Positions 42,850 to 52,447 of a DNA stretch of 64,000 bases are shown here, piece after piece (the stretch's first letter is position 1; the number at the start of each line of letters is the position of its first letter). Made by a program: the position numbers and the translations under genes. This stretch comes from Aerococcus loyolae (lineage in GTDB: Bacteria; Bacillota; Bacilli; Lactobacillales; Aerococcaceae), in assembly GCF_002871915.2 (NCBI RefSeq), contig NZ_CP126958.1, forward strand, positions 1,240,001 to 1,304,000, read 5' to 3'. Below the pieces are notes generated by a model that saw only the letters and a program-made list of their open reading frames with translations, was not told the origin of the DNA and did not search any database.

Positions 42850-45237
42850 CTAGTCGCCAAATTTAACAATAGTTGCCCCTTGGCCACCCAGATTATGGGG
42901 AGCGTAGGAGAAGGACTTAACCCGTTTATTATTTCTTAAATATTTCTGTACCCCGTCCCGGATCACTCCAGTACCAAAGCCATGGATAATGGTGACTTGG
43001 GGGTAATTGGCCAGCAGAGCCTGGTCGATATAGCGGTCAAGGGCGGTCATAGCCTCTTCATAGCGCATGCCCCGGAGGTCAAGTTCAGACTTAATATTCT
43101 TACTTTGACTAGCTCTCACGGTGCTAGAACCTTTTTTTCCCTTAGACTTGGGCTGGCTCTTTTCCTGAAGCTCTAAGTCTTTTTCAGAGATTTCCATCTT
43201 CAACATGCCCATTTGAACCAACCAGTGTTTATCTTCACGTTTTTCCACCAAGGTCCCCATTTGACTATATGGGATAACCTTGACTTCGTCGCCAACTTCC
43301 AAGTCCTTATTTTTTTTGCGTTTTTGACGTTTGAGGACCTTGTTCTTTTTCAACTGTTGCTCTTCTTGGGTCAAGTTAGCGATTTGCTTTTGTTTGTCAA
43401 TCATTTCATGTTCTTTAACATTTTGACCATGAGGGTTATTCTTCTGCCATTCTCTAATATCACCCAAGAGCTTATCAGCCTTTTCCTGGGTCTTAGCCAC
43501 CAGGTCATTAGCTTCTTTTTTAGCCCGGTTTAAATAGGTAATCTTGTCATTTTCCAGGGCTCGGTAGTCCTTCTTCAAATCAGCGAGTAACTTGTCAGCG
43601 TCTTGTAAATCTTGGCTTAGGGCTTGGTTGTCCCTTTCATAGGCTTGGCGCTTCTCATCCAAGTCATCGATCATTTCATTTAAGGATTGACTTTCTTCAC
43701 CGACATAATAGCGGGCCTCATCCACAATGCTTTGGTCCAGTCCCAAACGTTGAGAAATATCAAAAGCGTTAGACCGCCCCGGTTGCCCGATTAATAGGCG
43801 GTAAGTTGGTGTCAGGGTTTTCTCATCGAATTCAACACTGGCATTAATCGCACTGGGCTCTTCAAAGGCATAGGCCTTGAGCTCGGGATAGTGGGTGGTT
43901 GCTAGAACCGTACACCCCACTTGAGCAAGCCGGTTTAAAATCGCCATTGCTAAAGCTGCCCCTTCCTTAGGGTCAGTTCCCGAACCTAATTCATCGATCA
44001 AGACTAAGGACTGGTCATCAATCGCCTCTAGGATTGAGATAATATTAGTCATATGACCAGAAAAAGTCGATAGGTTAGCTTCAATCGATTGTTCATCCCC
44101 AATATCAGCAAAGATACGGTCAAAAACCCCAATGCGGCTATCAGCCTTGGCAGTAATATAGAGACCCGATTGCCCCATTAACTGCAGTAAGCCAGTTGTC
44201 TTTAAAGTAATGGTCTTCCCGCCGGTATTGGGCCCGGTAATAATTAACATGCGGTAGTCACCGTCAAAGCTAATGGTATTTGCAACAGCTGTCTTAGGAT
44301 TTAATAAGGGGTGGACGGCTTCTTCTAGGTTCAAAGACTGGTGATCTTGGGCAATGAGAGGCCGGTGGGCGTCCTGCTTTTTCGCATAGCGCCACTTGGC
44401 TTGGATGAAATCAAGTTGCCCCAAGATTTGATTATTTTGATTAATTTCTTGACTATGGGGAGCTAGGTCGGCTGATAACTCCGCAAAAATCCGCTCAATT
44501 TCTGCCTGCTCTTCAATCCGCAGGCTATGCACCTTGTTATTGGACTCCATCACGACTTGGGGTTCAATATAGAGGGTCTGCCCTGAGGCACTTTGGTCGT
44601 GGACCACGCCGCCGAACTTGCGACGGTATTCTTGCTTGACCGGTAAGACATAGCGGTCATTACGAATGGTCACAATTTGGTCACTCAGATAATCGGCTTG
44701 GCTGGATTTAATTATATTATCCAAACTCATCCGAATATGGGCTTCTTCTGCCTTGATACTTTGGCGAATACTGTGTAAGTGACTGCTGGCTTCATCATAG
44801 ACCGAGCCATCACTAGCAATGGCCTGGTTAATCTTTTTAGCCAGGTCCTTATGGTTAGCAAAGTCACTCACATAGCCTTGCATTTGCTCTACGTCAAGGT
44901 CTAAATCCTCAATCTCTTTAAAGAAATGACTGACTTCACTGACACTTTTCAAGACCCGACCCACATGGGCCAGTTCTTGGCCATTCAAGATGCCGCCAAT
45001 ATCTAAGCGCTTCATCAAAGGTCCCACGTCAACTAATTGACCCAGTGGCAAACTGCGTTGAGCTTCATCAATGCTTTGCATTTCATCAATATCAGTCAAA
45101 GCGGACTCAATCTTTTCGGGTTCGGTCATGGGTTTAAGCTGTAAGGCTTGGTTCTTTCCTAGGGCGGTTACCGTTTCTTTGGCTAGGGCCCCGGTAATTT
45201 TATCGAATTCTAAGATTTTTTCTATTTTTTTATTCAC
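42850..45237 (-). CDS. mutS2: Endonuclease MutS2 with Smr domain
   Basis: MutS-like ATPase of 795 residues, acting in anti-recombination or collided-ribosome rescue. The core shows LIITGPNTGGKTITLKTTGLLQLM (Walker A, near residue 335), LVLIDELGSGTDPKEGAALA (Walker B) and ATTHYPELKAYAF. A long coiled coil (about 510-640) precedes a KOW-like region and the C-terminal Smr nuclease domain with LDLRGMRYEEAM and HGFGTGVIRDGVQKYL. No mismatch-binding N-terminal domain is present, as normal for MutS2. Confidence 0.96.
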   Translation of the reverse strand: MNKKIEKILEFDKITGALAKETVTALGKNQALQLKPMTEPEKIESALTDIDEMQSIDEAQRSLPLGQLVDVGPLMKRLDIGGILNGQELAHVGRVLKSVSEVSHFFKEIEDLDLDVEQMQGYVSDFANHKDLAKKINQAIASDGSVYDEASSHLHSIRQSIKAEEAHIRMSLDNIIKSSQADYLSDQIVTIRNDRYVLPVKQEYRRKFGGVVHDQSASGQTLYIEPQVVMESNNKVHSLRIEEQAEIERIFAELSADLAPHSQEINQNNQILGQLDFIQAKWRYAKKQDAHRPLIAQDHQSLNLEEAVHPLLNPKTAVANTISFDGDYRMLIITGPNTGGKTITLKTTGLLQLMGQSGLYITAKADSRIGVFDRIFADIGDEQSIEANLSTFSGHMTNIISILEAIDDQSLVLIDELGSGTDPKEGAALAMAILNRLAQVGCTVLATTHYPELKAYAFEEPSAINASVEFDEKTLTPTYRLLIGQPGRSNAFDISQRLGLDQSIVDEARYYVGEESQSLNEMIDDLDEKRQAYERDNQALSQDLQDADKLLADLKKDYRALENDKITYLNRAKKEANDLVAKTQEKADKLLGDIREWQKNNPHGQNVKEHEMIDKQKQIANLTQEEQQLKKNKVLKRQKRKKNKDLEVGDEVKVIPYSQMGTLVEKREDKHWLVQMGMLKMEISEKDLELQEKSQPKSKGKKGSSTVRASQSKNIKSELDLRGMRYEEAMTALDRYIDQALLANYPQVTIIHGFGTGVIRDGVQKYLRNNKRVKSFSYAPHNLGGQGATIVKFGD

Positions 45238-45278
45238 AGAGATGCTCCTTTTTCACGATCAACTGACCATCTAATAAA

Positions 45279-45309
45279 AAAAGAGGCTGTGACCTAGGTC
45301 AGAGCCCCT
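45279..45309 (-). terminator. Terminator of the zapA-cvpA unit
   Basis: GAGGCTGTGACCT and AGGTCAGAGCCCC pair around the centre of the palindrome CCTAGG; on the minus strand seven T's follow. It separates cvpA from mutS2, which therefore needs its own promoter. Confidence 0.8.
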
Positions 45310-45311
45310 GG

Positions 45312-45881
45312 CTATATGGCGATTGCTATACCGGCAAACCATAAGTTAAAGACTTCATGGGTAAGGAAGGGGGTGCGACGGATAAAGAACTCGGCCACAC
45401 TATTATGACTTAAGAAGCCTTGGACACCTTCCAGTCCCAGTAAAGACAGGATGGCAAAGACAAAAAACAAGGTGAACCAGGCAGTGATAAAACCAGTAAT
45501 AAAGCCACCCAGGCTCAGGACCTTTCCTTGGCCTTTTCGATACTTAGACGGTGAAAAGAGGTAGAGAATAAAGCTCTTAACTGCTTGGACCCCCACTAAT
45601 ATAAGGGCAAAGGCCATGGCCCGATAGTAAATCACATCCATATTGGTTAGGACAGCATCTGGATAGTATGAGAAGTCACTGGTCATGGAATAGCCAGGAA
45701 AAGGGATAATCAATTCTAACTTCTCCGCTAAAGGTAAAAAGTACTCCTTAGCCACAAAGAAGCTGACTCCTAAGGATAGGACCTGCAGGAGCTGCACACC
45801 AAAAGTCCGGCGACTATAATCCATAATGGTTAAGGCAAAAAATATCAGGACTAAGATTAAGGTAATGGTGGTATTAGACAA
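45312..45881 (-). CDS. CvpA family membrane protein
   Basis: Protein of 189 residues with four or five hydrophobic segments (about 5-22, 28-48, 78-100, 118-142, 165-185). The start TTITLILVLIFFALTIMDYSRRTFGVQLLQVLSLGVSFFVA matches the CvpA/colicin V production family. It lies 15 bases downstream of zapA; the zapA-cvpA-mutS2 order is common in Firmicutes. Confidence 0.88.
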   Translation of the reverse strand: MSNTTITLILVLIFFALTIMDYSRRTFGVQLLQVLSLGVSFFVAKEYFLPLAEKLELIIPFPGYSMTSDFSYYPDAVLTNMDVIYYRAMAFALILVGVQAVKSFILYLFSPSKYRKGQGKVLSLGGFITGFITAWFTLFFVFAILSLLGLEGVQGFLSHNSVAEFFIRRTPFLTHEVFNLWFAGIAIAI

Positions 45882-45896
45882 GCCAAGCCCTCCTTT

Positions 45897-46475
45897 CTAA
45901 TCACGGGGCGTCTTGGAGAGGCCTTGGGCTTTCTTAGCTGCAAAGGGATCATAGTAAACCACAGAAGGGTCCGCTTTTTGCTTGTCTTGGCTAGCTTTAG
46001 CCTGCTGGGAAGTCTTTTTACTACTTTGTCCTTTATTTTCACTCGCCTTAGCTGCCTTGACCTGTCTCTGACTTTCACTGAGTAAGCTTTGACTAGCTTG
46101 GCTATAGGAAGGTTGACTTTTAGCTTGGATCAGCTTGCCCCCTTCAGAGAAAGCGGTTAAATTAGGTTGTTGAATCGTTTGCTTTAGGGTTTGTAATTCA
46201 GTCTCTAAGCGAGCTTTTTGCCGGCTCAAACGTTCTATTTGCTCTCTTTGGCTAGCGATTTCTGCTTCATTTTCCAGCCAATGGGAGGTCGCATTGACAG
46301 CGACTAAGAGGGCCATTTTCTGATTAGAGAGAATTGAAGGTTTGCTTTTAATTTCATTTAAGGCGATATTCACCCGGCGAACCACTTCTTCAATATGTTC
46401 TTCAGATTTATTGCCGACAATTTTTACAGTTTGTTTTCCAAAATGAGCGGTATATTCTTGCTGCGACTCAGTCAT
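45897..46475 (-). CDS. zapA: Cell division protein ZapA, with long low-complexity tail
   Basis: FtsZ-ring stabiliser. The first 100 residues (HFGKQTVKIVGNKSEEHIEEVVRRVNIALNEIK...NQKMALLVAVNATSHWLENEAEIASQREQIERLSRQKARLETELQ-type coiled coil) are the ZapA fold. The protein is 192 residues, about twice the usual length, because of a Ser/Lys/Gln-rich tail. GGAG-like GAAAGGAGACTG precedes the ATG. Confidence 0.9.
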   Translation of the reverse strand: MTESQQEYTAHFGKQTVKIVGNKSEEHIEEVVRRVNIALNEIKSKPSILSNQKMALLVAVNATSHWLENEAEIASQREQIERLSRQKARLETELQTLKQTIQQPNLTAFSEGGKLIQAKSQPSYSQASQSLLSESQRQVKAAKASENKGQSSKKTSQQAKASQDKQKADPSVVYYDPFAAKKAQGLSKTPRD

Positions 46476-46601
46476 GAACAGTCTCCTTTCCTGAACATTT
46501 ACTCCTTATTCTACCATTGACACGAGGGCTTGACTAGTCATTGCCCTAATAATAAAAAGAGCTGAGAAAGTTATCCCAGCCCCTTAATCATTTTTATAAA
46601 A

Positions 46602-48086
46602 TTATTCTTTATCTTGGCCTTTATCGGCTTGTAAAATCTCTTTTAATTCATCAGCAACAAACTGAACATTGGTACCGACCACGATTTGTAAATTATGTTC
46701 ATTCACTTTTCTTAAGCCAGGAACACCGGTAGCCTTGATTTTGCCTTCATCAATAGCATCCGTATCCTTCAATTGGAGACGTAGTCGGGTAGCACAATTG
46801 CTTACTAATTCAAGATTATCTTTGCCCCCAAGGCCTTGGTAAATACTTTGAGCCATGACTTGGTATTTATCTCCACTTTGGCTAGAGGCCTCGGTTGCCT
46901 TGCTTGCTGCTTGGTCTTCTTCACTAACCACTTCCCGTCCAGGCGTTTTAAAATCAAAGCGACGGATTAAGAAGTCAAAGAGGAAGAAATAAATAACAAA
47001 CATGGCTAGGCCTAGAACTAGGATCATCCATTGGTTATTAGCCATGGGCATCCGCCAGGACAAGACCATATCTATCAAACCTGCTGAGAAGGAAAATCCT
47101 AGGGTTGCATGTAAGGCTGAGCAAATAAATAAGGACAAACCTGTTAAACAAGCATGAACTGCGTAAAGTGCTGGTGCGGCAAACATAAAGGAAAATTCCA
47201 GTGGCTCGGTAATCCCAGTCACAAAGGCTGCCACTGAACCAGCAATCAGTAAGGAAGCAACCGATGACCGATTTTCTGGACGGGCATTCTTATACATGGC
47301 TAAGGCTGCTCCAGGTAAACCAAACATCATAATGGGAAAGAAACCGGCTAGGTAGCGCCCTGTCACCCCAGGTTCTCCCTGACTAGACCAGAAATTACCA
47401 ATGTCATTAATCCCAATGGTATCAAACCAAAAGACATTATTAACGGCATGGTGGAGTCCAAAAGGAATCATCAGTTTGTTAGTGATGCCGTAAATACCCG
47501 CTCCGATATCTCCTAAGTTAGCGATCGCTGTCCCAAAAGCGACTAAACCACCATAGACAGTGGGCCAAAGGAAGAGTAAGATAACCGCTAAAATTGCTGA
47601 CAAGGCAGCCGTTACGATAGGAACGGCCCGCTTCCCACTGAAGAAACCTAACCATTGGGGTAACTTAACATTGTGGAAACGGTTATACATTTCTCCAGCA
47701 AGAACACCGGAAATAATCCCGATGAAGACATTATTAATGGCTTTAAAGGCTGGGTTAACTTGGTCGACCGCTTGGCCGGTAATTCCACTTAAAATTTCCG
47801 GACTTAATAAGGTCGTGATCATTAAGAAAGAAACTGCCCCACTCAAGGCAGCTGCCCCGTTATTATCTTCAGCAATCCCCATGGAGATTCCCAAAGCAAA
47901 AAGTAGCGGCAAGTTATTAATCACGACTAAACCTGCTTGAACTAGGAAAGTCGCTAAAACATTGGAACTTCCTTGTAAGGCATTAGCATCGATGGCATAG
48001 CCAGTCCCCATAAATAAAGATGCCACTACCAATACGGAAACAGGCAGCATCAAGGACCGACCGATTTTTTGTAAGTAATCTAACAT
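46602..48086 (-). CDS. PTS transporter subunit IIBC (glucose/maltose/N-acetylglucosamine superfamily)
   Basis: Sugar permease of 494 residues. The EIIC part (MLDYLQKIGRSLMLPVSVLVVASLFMGTGYA..., about ten helices, with GITEPLEFSFMFAAP as the conserved GITE motif) is followed by a linker and an EIIB domain with the phosphorylated Cys in LVSNCATRLRLQLKD near residue 430. There is no EIIA domain. The sugar cannot be deduced. It lies 33 bases after a DUF7916-like gene, with which it forms an operon. Confidence 0.92.
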   Translation of the reverse strand: MLDYLQKIGRSLMLPVSVLVVASLFMGTGYAIDANALQGSSNVLATFLVQAGLVVINNLPLLFALGISMGIAEDNNGAAALSGAVSFLMITTLLSPEILSGITGQAVDQVNPAFKAINNVFIGIISGVLAGEMYNRFHNVKLPQWLGFFSGKRAVPIVTAALSAILAVILLFLWPTVYGGLVAFGTAIANLGDIGAGIYGITNKLMIPFGLHHAVNNVFWFDTIGINDIGNFWSSQGEPGVTGRYLAGFFPIMMFGLPGAALAMYKNARPENRSSVASLLIAGSVAAFVTGITEPLEFSFMFAAPALYAVHACLTGLSLFICSALHATLGFSFSAGLIDMVLSWRMPMANNQWMILVLGLAMFVIYFFLFDFLIRRFDFKTPGREVVSEEDQAASKATEASSQSGDKYQVMAQSIYQGLGGKDNLELVSNCATRLRLQLKDTDAIDEGKIKATGVPGLRKVNEHNLQIVVGTNVQFVADELKEILQADKGQDKE

Positions 48087-48119
48087 ATTAAATCTCTTTT
48101 CTCTCTAGTATTCAATAAT

Positions 48120-49013
48120 TTAACGTCTCAAGGACTGAGCCATTTTGAAATAGGTGTGGCGCTTACCACGGACAGCAATGCTTAAGGCCATAATATTTTC
48201 GGGGTCTGGCATTCGTCCATAGCTCCCATCACCAATATGATGAATATCCGCCCCAACCTGCTTATTATTTAAGGCAAAGGAGCGAATGGTATCTGGGCTA
48301 GCACTTTCTTGGCTGGTGCCAATGGTTGCCATCACTAAGCCATCTTTGTCTTGGACTGCTTGGCAAGCTTGATGAGCTTCTTCTAGTAATACTCCAGGCA
48401 CTGTACCGACACTAGGCATCAAGACCCCGTCCGCACCTGCTTCAATAAATTGAGTAAATAAGCTAGCATCAATCAAAGTTTCTCGTTTACCGGCACCATG
48501 CATTTTCCCCGCTAAGATTAAACCAGAATAGGCTTGCCGGCCCGCTGCTAGGGCAGCTAAGATATCGGCATTAGTCACACCCGTCGAGGGATTAGCGGTT
48601 ACCATGACAAAGTCCACGCCTAATTTTTCTGCCGTGGCAAAAGCTTTTGAGCTCGCCCGTCTTCCGGGGCTAATTTCAACCTTTTCATCGAGGACTTGAC
48701 TGTCAGCAGATACGGGTTCCAAGTTGATACCAATGGGACGCCCGGTAAGTTCTTTAATGACTTCAATCACAGGTTTCTTGCTTTCAAATCCCTTGATTTG
48801 GGGGTGAAAGACATCCAATTCATTCAAACAGATGAGGTCGGCACCAAAAGCCGTCATCACTTCGGCGTTGGTTAACCCCTCAATTAAAGGAGCAGCGGTT
48901 ACCACCGTTTCAGCCATAATAATCCGGCCTTCACTGGCTTGAATACTTTTTTTGAGCTCATCCTTAGTGAAGTTTTTAACTTCACTGGGAAAAGCACTTA
49001 TCAAACGTTTCAT
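48120..49013 (-). CDS. DUF7916-like putative TIM-barrel protein linked to a PTS permease
   Basis: Protein of 297 residues. The ATG (MKRLISAFPSEVKNFTKDELKKSIQASEGR) is preferred over the upstream GTG. Segments such as GADLICLNELDVFHPQIKGFE, TGRPIGINLEP, VDFVMVTANPSTGVTNADILAAL and AGADGVLMPSVGTVPG have the alternating strand-helix look of a TIM barrel. Relatives, often misannotated as haloacid dehalogenase-like, are found next to PTS IIBC genes, which suggests a role with the imported sugar phosphate. The reaction is unknown. Confidence 0.7.
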   Translation of the reverse strand: MKRLISAFPSEVKNFTKDELKKSIQASEGRIIMAETVVTAAPLIEGLTNAEVMTAFGADLICLNELDVFHPQIKGFESKKPVIEVIKELTGRPIGINLEPVSADSQVLDEKVEISPGRRASSKAFATAEKLGVDFVMVTANPSTGVTNADILAALAAGRQAYSGLILAGKMHGAGKRETLIDASLFTQFIEAGADGVLMPSVGTVPGVLLEEAHQACQAVQDKDGLVMATIGTSQESASPDTIRSFALNNKQVGADIHHIGDGSYGRMPDPENIMALSIAVRGKRHTYFKMAQSLRR

Positions 49014-49063
49014 AAATCGACTTCCCACCTATCTAAGAAAAATCTGAATTACCTGCAGCATTT

Positions 49064-49092
49064 ATAATAATTGAAAAAAGTAAGCATCTCAA
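49064..49092 (-). promoter_or_regulatory. Promoter of the PTS operon
   Basis: On the minus strand TTGAGA (49092-49087), 17 bases, TATTAT (49069-49064), about 50 bases before the first gene of the operon. Confidence 0.55.
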
Positions 49093-49117
49093 TATCTTTT
49101 TAGTTAATAATAAAAAG

Positions 49118-49180
49118 CGTGTGACAGTCACAACTATGGCCTTGTCTCCTATGACCGGAACAGATTTGGATTAGAGTGTA
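49118..49180 (+). repeat. Intergenic repeat copy D (shortened, about 60 bases)
   Basis: GCGTGTGACAGTCACAA (49118-49134) and GGAACAGATTTGGATTAGAGTGTA (49157-49180) match the outer blocks of the repeat family; the middle of about 65 bases is missing. It lies between the PopT gene and the PTS operon and, unlike the other copies, is not joined to a stop codon in the usual orientation. Confidence 0.7.
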
Positions 49181-49221
49181 AATAAAAAAGAATGGAAGTT
49201 TCATCCATCCTTTCAAAAATT

Positions 49222-50130
49222 TTAACGATTATCGGGTGAATACTTCTCTTCAATACCACTAAACCAATAAGAGAAGATAACCCCCGCCACAAACATTACT
49301 ATGGCCAAAATTAAGGTAGTCATAAAACTCAAGCCTGTTTCCATTAAGCCTTCTGGGGTAAAGGCTGGAAAGACCACGGTTGGAAAGATGGCTAAAGAAG
49401 AACCGATCACAGTTCCTAAAATAAAGTGGTACATCTTGGCATAGTAGTGGTCAAAGAGCCAGTTGGCCACTTTGGCTAAGGCCAGGACACAGAGAATAGC
49501 ACCGAGGCCTAGAGGAATAATGACGCCCATGTTTAAGTGAGAAATTCCCGCTGACATCTTTTCGTATAAGCCAAAGTAAATCAAGAAATTACTTGGACTC
49601 ATGCCTGGAACAATAACGCCTAAACCGATCAAGGCCCCAGAAAATAACCAAACCCCAAAACTAGGTGTTAAGTGAGAAAAATGTTGGCCTCCAAAGACCA
49701 TTAAGGCAAATAAGGCCAAGGCAGTCAGACCCATGACCAGGTAATCGGCTGTGCTTCGCCCTTCTTGACCGGCCTGTTTAAAGAGAGAAGGAAAGGTTCC
49801 TACCACAAAACCGATAAAGAGGCAGGTAAAGAGGGCCTCATAAGAACCAAAGGCCTTCATGACGAAGAAGGAAAAGAGAATAATCCCGATGACAAAACCG
49901 ATACCTACCGGGATAAAATAGCGAACATTTTGCCAAAATTTATGGGTAATATTTCCTAAGAAATTCAGTAATTTATCATAAATACCAAAAATTACGGCCA
50001 AAACCCCGCCGGATAAGCCCGGTAGTATCCCACCAATACCAACAAAAGCCCCTTTGACCAAGCGTAACCACCAGTCCTTTGAAAAGACTTTGTCTTCATT
50101 TTCAATATCATTCTTATGTGAATCAGTCAT
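49222..50130 (-). CDS. popT: DUF368 protein, probable undecaprenyl-phosphate translocase PopT
   Basis: Polytopic membrane protein of 302 residues with an internal duplication: GIGGILPGLSGGVLAVIFGIYDKLL near residue 35 and GLGVIVPGMSPSNFLIYFGLYEKM near 170 are the paired signature loops of DUF368. The family recycles undecaprenyl phosphate across the membrane for cell wall synthesis. Roughly eight helices are visible. Monocistronic by position. Confidence 0.88.
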   Translation of the reverse strand: MTDSHKNDIENEDKVFSKDWWLRLVKGAFVGIGGILPGLSGGVLAVIFGIYDKLLNFLGNITHKFWQNVRYFIPVGIGFVIGIILFSFFVMKAFGSYEALFTCLFIGFVVGTFPSLFKQAGQEGRSTADYLVMGLTALALFALMVFGGQHFSHLTPSFGVWLFSGALIGLGVIVPGMSPSNFLIYFGLYEKMSAGISHLNMGVIIPLGLGAILCVLALAKVANWLFDHYYAKMYHFILGTVIGSSLAIFPTVVFPAFTPEGLMETGLSFMTTLILAIVMFVAGVIFSYWFSGIEEKYSPDNR

Positions 50131-50249
50131 TAAAATGCCTCCAAATTAATCATTAATTTCACTATTATAACCGAAATTCAGCCGTATAGGCTATTTTTGA
50201 GTAAAATTAAACTTTCTTTAAAGAGTAGGCCGATTCGCCCAACTAAGAT

Positions 50250-52277
50250 TTACTCTGCCCGTAAGGCTTCGACCGGGTCAAGTTTAGAAGCCCGGTTGGC
50301 GGGTAGGAGGCCAGAGATAGTAGCAATCACCACGGCAATAGCCAAGCCGATAAGTAGGAATTGCCAAGTAATATCTAACATGGAGACTTGGAATAGCTGG
50401 TTTAAGACCTGGTTGGCCAAAGCAGCGAAGGCAATGGCCAAACCTCCCCCTAAAAGTCCGGAGAAAAGACCGATCAAAAAGGATTCAGAAATGAAGATAC
50501 GGCGAATATCCTTACGCCGTCCTCCAATGGCCTTAATGACCCCAATTTCTTGGGTCCGTTCCACGACACTAATATAAAGGACGGTTAAAATCATAATCGC
50601 AGAGACTAATAAAGAAATACCAGCCACACCGATAAGGACAAAGGTGAAGATATCAATCATTTCCGTAAAGGTTTTGACCAAACTTTCGGTGGCCGAGCCC
50701 CGATAGCCCATATCCGCGATAGTTTCCTTGATTTGTGGGGTCAGACTCTCATCTTCAGCCAGTAAATACACCACATTGGGCTTAAGGTCAATGTCTTGGT
50801 CAGCTGCTAAAGTTTCCAAGTCATCATAATTTAAGTAGACGGTGTCAAAGATTGCCGCTGATCCCATAGTCTCGTCAGCCTGGTAAACGCCAGAAATAGT
50901 AAAATCTGCTTTGAGATCTTTTTGTTTCAAAGTCAACTTGAGGGTCAGCTTTTGACCGATCGCTGACTGACCAGTATCTTCAGCCAGCTTATCGGCAATC
51001 CCTCGACTAACTAAGATTTCTCCCTGTTCGGGTAAATGGCCTTCAGGCAGGTTAGCGGGAGTGATTAATGACGAAATCGTCTGTAAGTTCATGAAGGGGT
51101 AGGTCTGATCCTCTTTTTTGAGGTAATCGGTTCCTAAAGAGAAATTGGTATATCCCACTTCAAGGTTTTCTACTCCCGATATCGCACCAAGCTCTTCAAT
51201 ATTTTCCTGCTCAAAGGCCGGATCTTGAAAATCGGGACTGATAGTGGTTTGGGGAAGATTTTGTCCCTCGTTTGACCCGCTGCGCTCTTCCATGCTTTGC
51301 ATTTCTGGATTATTCATAGGCATGCGGACTTCAGTCACCTGGGGATTGACCTGGCTTTCCATGGTATCCGTCAAATAATTATTGACCCCCGACCCTAAAG
51401 CCAGCATCAAAATAATACTCATAATTCCTACTGAAAAACCAAAGGCAATCAAGAGATTACGCGACCACTTAGCCCGCATATTTTTTAAGGCCAGTTGGAT
51501 AGCTGACCAGAAAGAAAAGGCATTGGAATGGGCTTTCTCCACTTGGGGCAGCTGGCGCATGCCTTGGTAGTTGACCAGTGCCGCTTGGTTTTCACTAATC
51601 CTTTCATCGGCAATGATTTCGCCGTCGCCAATTCTGACCAAGCGGCTAGCAATCCCAGCCACTGCTTGGGAATGGGTGACGATGAGAACTAATTTTCCCG
51701 AAGTAGCGATGGCCTTAAAGATATCTAAGACGGCGTCAGCTGTCTGTGAATCTAAGGCCCCAGTCGGCTCATCAGCGATAATAATTTCAGGGTTATTGAC
51801 TAGGGCCCGGGCAATAGCCACCCTTTGCTTTTGCCCACCCGATAACTGGTTGGGCCGCTTGTGGATTTGTTGACCGAGGCCTAGTTGCTCAAGAACAGTC
51901 TTGGCTTGTTTTTCCCGTTTGCTTTTAGGAATATTGGATAAATTCATCGCAAGGGCCACATTTTCTAAGACCGAAAGATGCGAAATTAAGTTAAAATTTT
52001 GAAAAACAAAGCCAATCTTATCCTTATGGTAATTGACTAAATCGCGCTCCTTGAAGTCAGCGATGTTCTCCCCTTCAATCAGGATTTCTCCAGTAAAATC
52101 AGTATCTAAACCACCAATTAAGTTCATGAGGGTGGATTTACCGCTGCCTGATTCACCAACAATGGCGACTAATTCTCCAGCTTCAAAATCCAAGTTAATG
52201 TCCTTTAAGGCATGGAATTGGTCACCATTAGCCAGGGAATAGTATTTATTCACGGCATTTAAGCTTAATATTGCCAT
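50250..52277 (-). CDS. MacB-type ABC transporter, ATP-binding and permease domains fused
   Basis: Protein of 675 residues. The ATG (MAILSLNAVNKYY) has GGAGTAAG just upstream. Residues 1-230 are the ATPase: VAIVGESGSGKSTLMNLIGG, NQLSGGQKQRVAIARAL, EIIIADEPTGALDSQ, LVLIVTHS. The membrane half has one helix at about 275-300, a large extracytoplasmic domain (about 300-520), and three C-terminal helices with VVERTQEIGVIKAIGGRRKDI. No separate periplasmic partner gene is present. Its promoter region holds a TetR-like operator, and a TetR gene lies upstream. Confidence 0.93.
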   Translation of the reverse strand: MAILSLNAVNKYYSLANGDQFHALKDINLDFEAGELVAIVGESGSGKSTLMNLIGGLDTDFTGEILIEGENIADFKERDLVNYHKDKIGFVFQNFNLISHLSVLENVALAMNLSNIPKSKREKQAKTVLEQLGLGQQIHKRPNQLSGGQKQRVAIARALVNNPEIIIADEPTGALDSQTADAVLDIFKAIATSGKLVLIVTHSQAVAGIASRLVRIGDGEIIADERISENQAALVNYQGMRQLPQVEKAHSNAFSFWSAIQLALKNMRAKWSRNLLIAFGFSVGIMSIILMLALGSGVNNYLTDTMESQVNPQVTEVRMPMNNPEMQSMEERSGSNEGQNLPQTTISPDFQDPAFEQENIEELGAISGVENLEVGYTNFSLGTDYLKKEDQTYPFMNLQTISSLITPANLPEGHLPEQGEILVSRGIADKLAEDTGQSAIGQKLTLKLTLKQKDLKADFTISGVYQADETMGSAAIFDTVYLNYDDLETLAADQDIDLKPNVVYLLAEDESLTPQIKETIADMGYRGSATESLVKTFTEMIDIFTFVLIGVAGISLLVSAIMILTVLYISVVERTQEIGVIKAIGGRRKDIRRIFISESFLIGLFSGLLGGGLAIAFAALANQVLNQLFQVSMLDITWQFLLIGLAIAVVIATISGLLPANRASKLDPVEALRAE

Positions 52278-52351
52278 ATGCTTACTCCTTACTTTCACTT
52301 GCTTTTAAAAAAGGCTTGGTTAAGACAGTCACTTAGCCAGCCACTAGGTTG

Positions 52352-52365
52352 AGTGAGGACTCACT
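52352..52365 (-). promoter_or_regulatory. Palindromic operator, probable TetR-family binding site
   Basis: AGTGAG-GA-CTCACT is a perfect 14-base inverted repeat in the gap between the TetR gene and the ABC transporter gene, about 75 bases before the transporter start and just downstream of a weak promoter (TTGCTC-17-TACTGT on the minus strand). Its form fits TetR-family operators; the link to this regulator is inferred from position. Confidence 0.55.
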
Positions 52366-52447
52366 TTTAACCCAAGTACAGTAACACTAAGTCCTCTAGA
52401 GAGCAAACAATATGATAATAATCAGGTCTTAATAGTAATAATTGATT

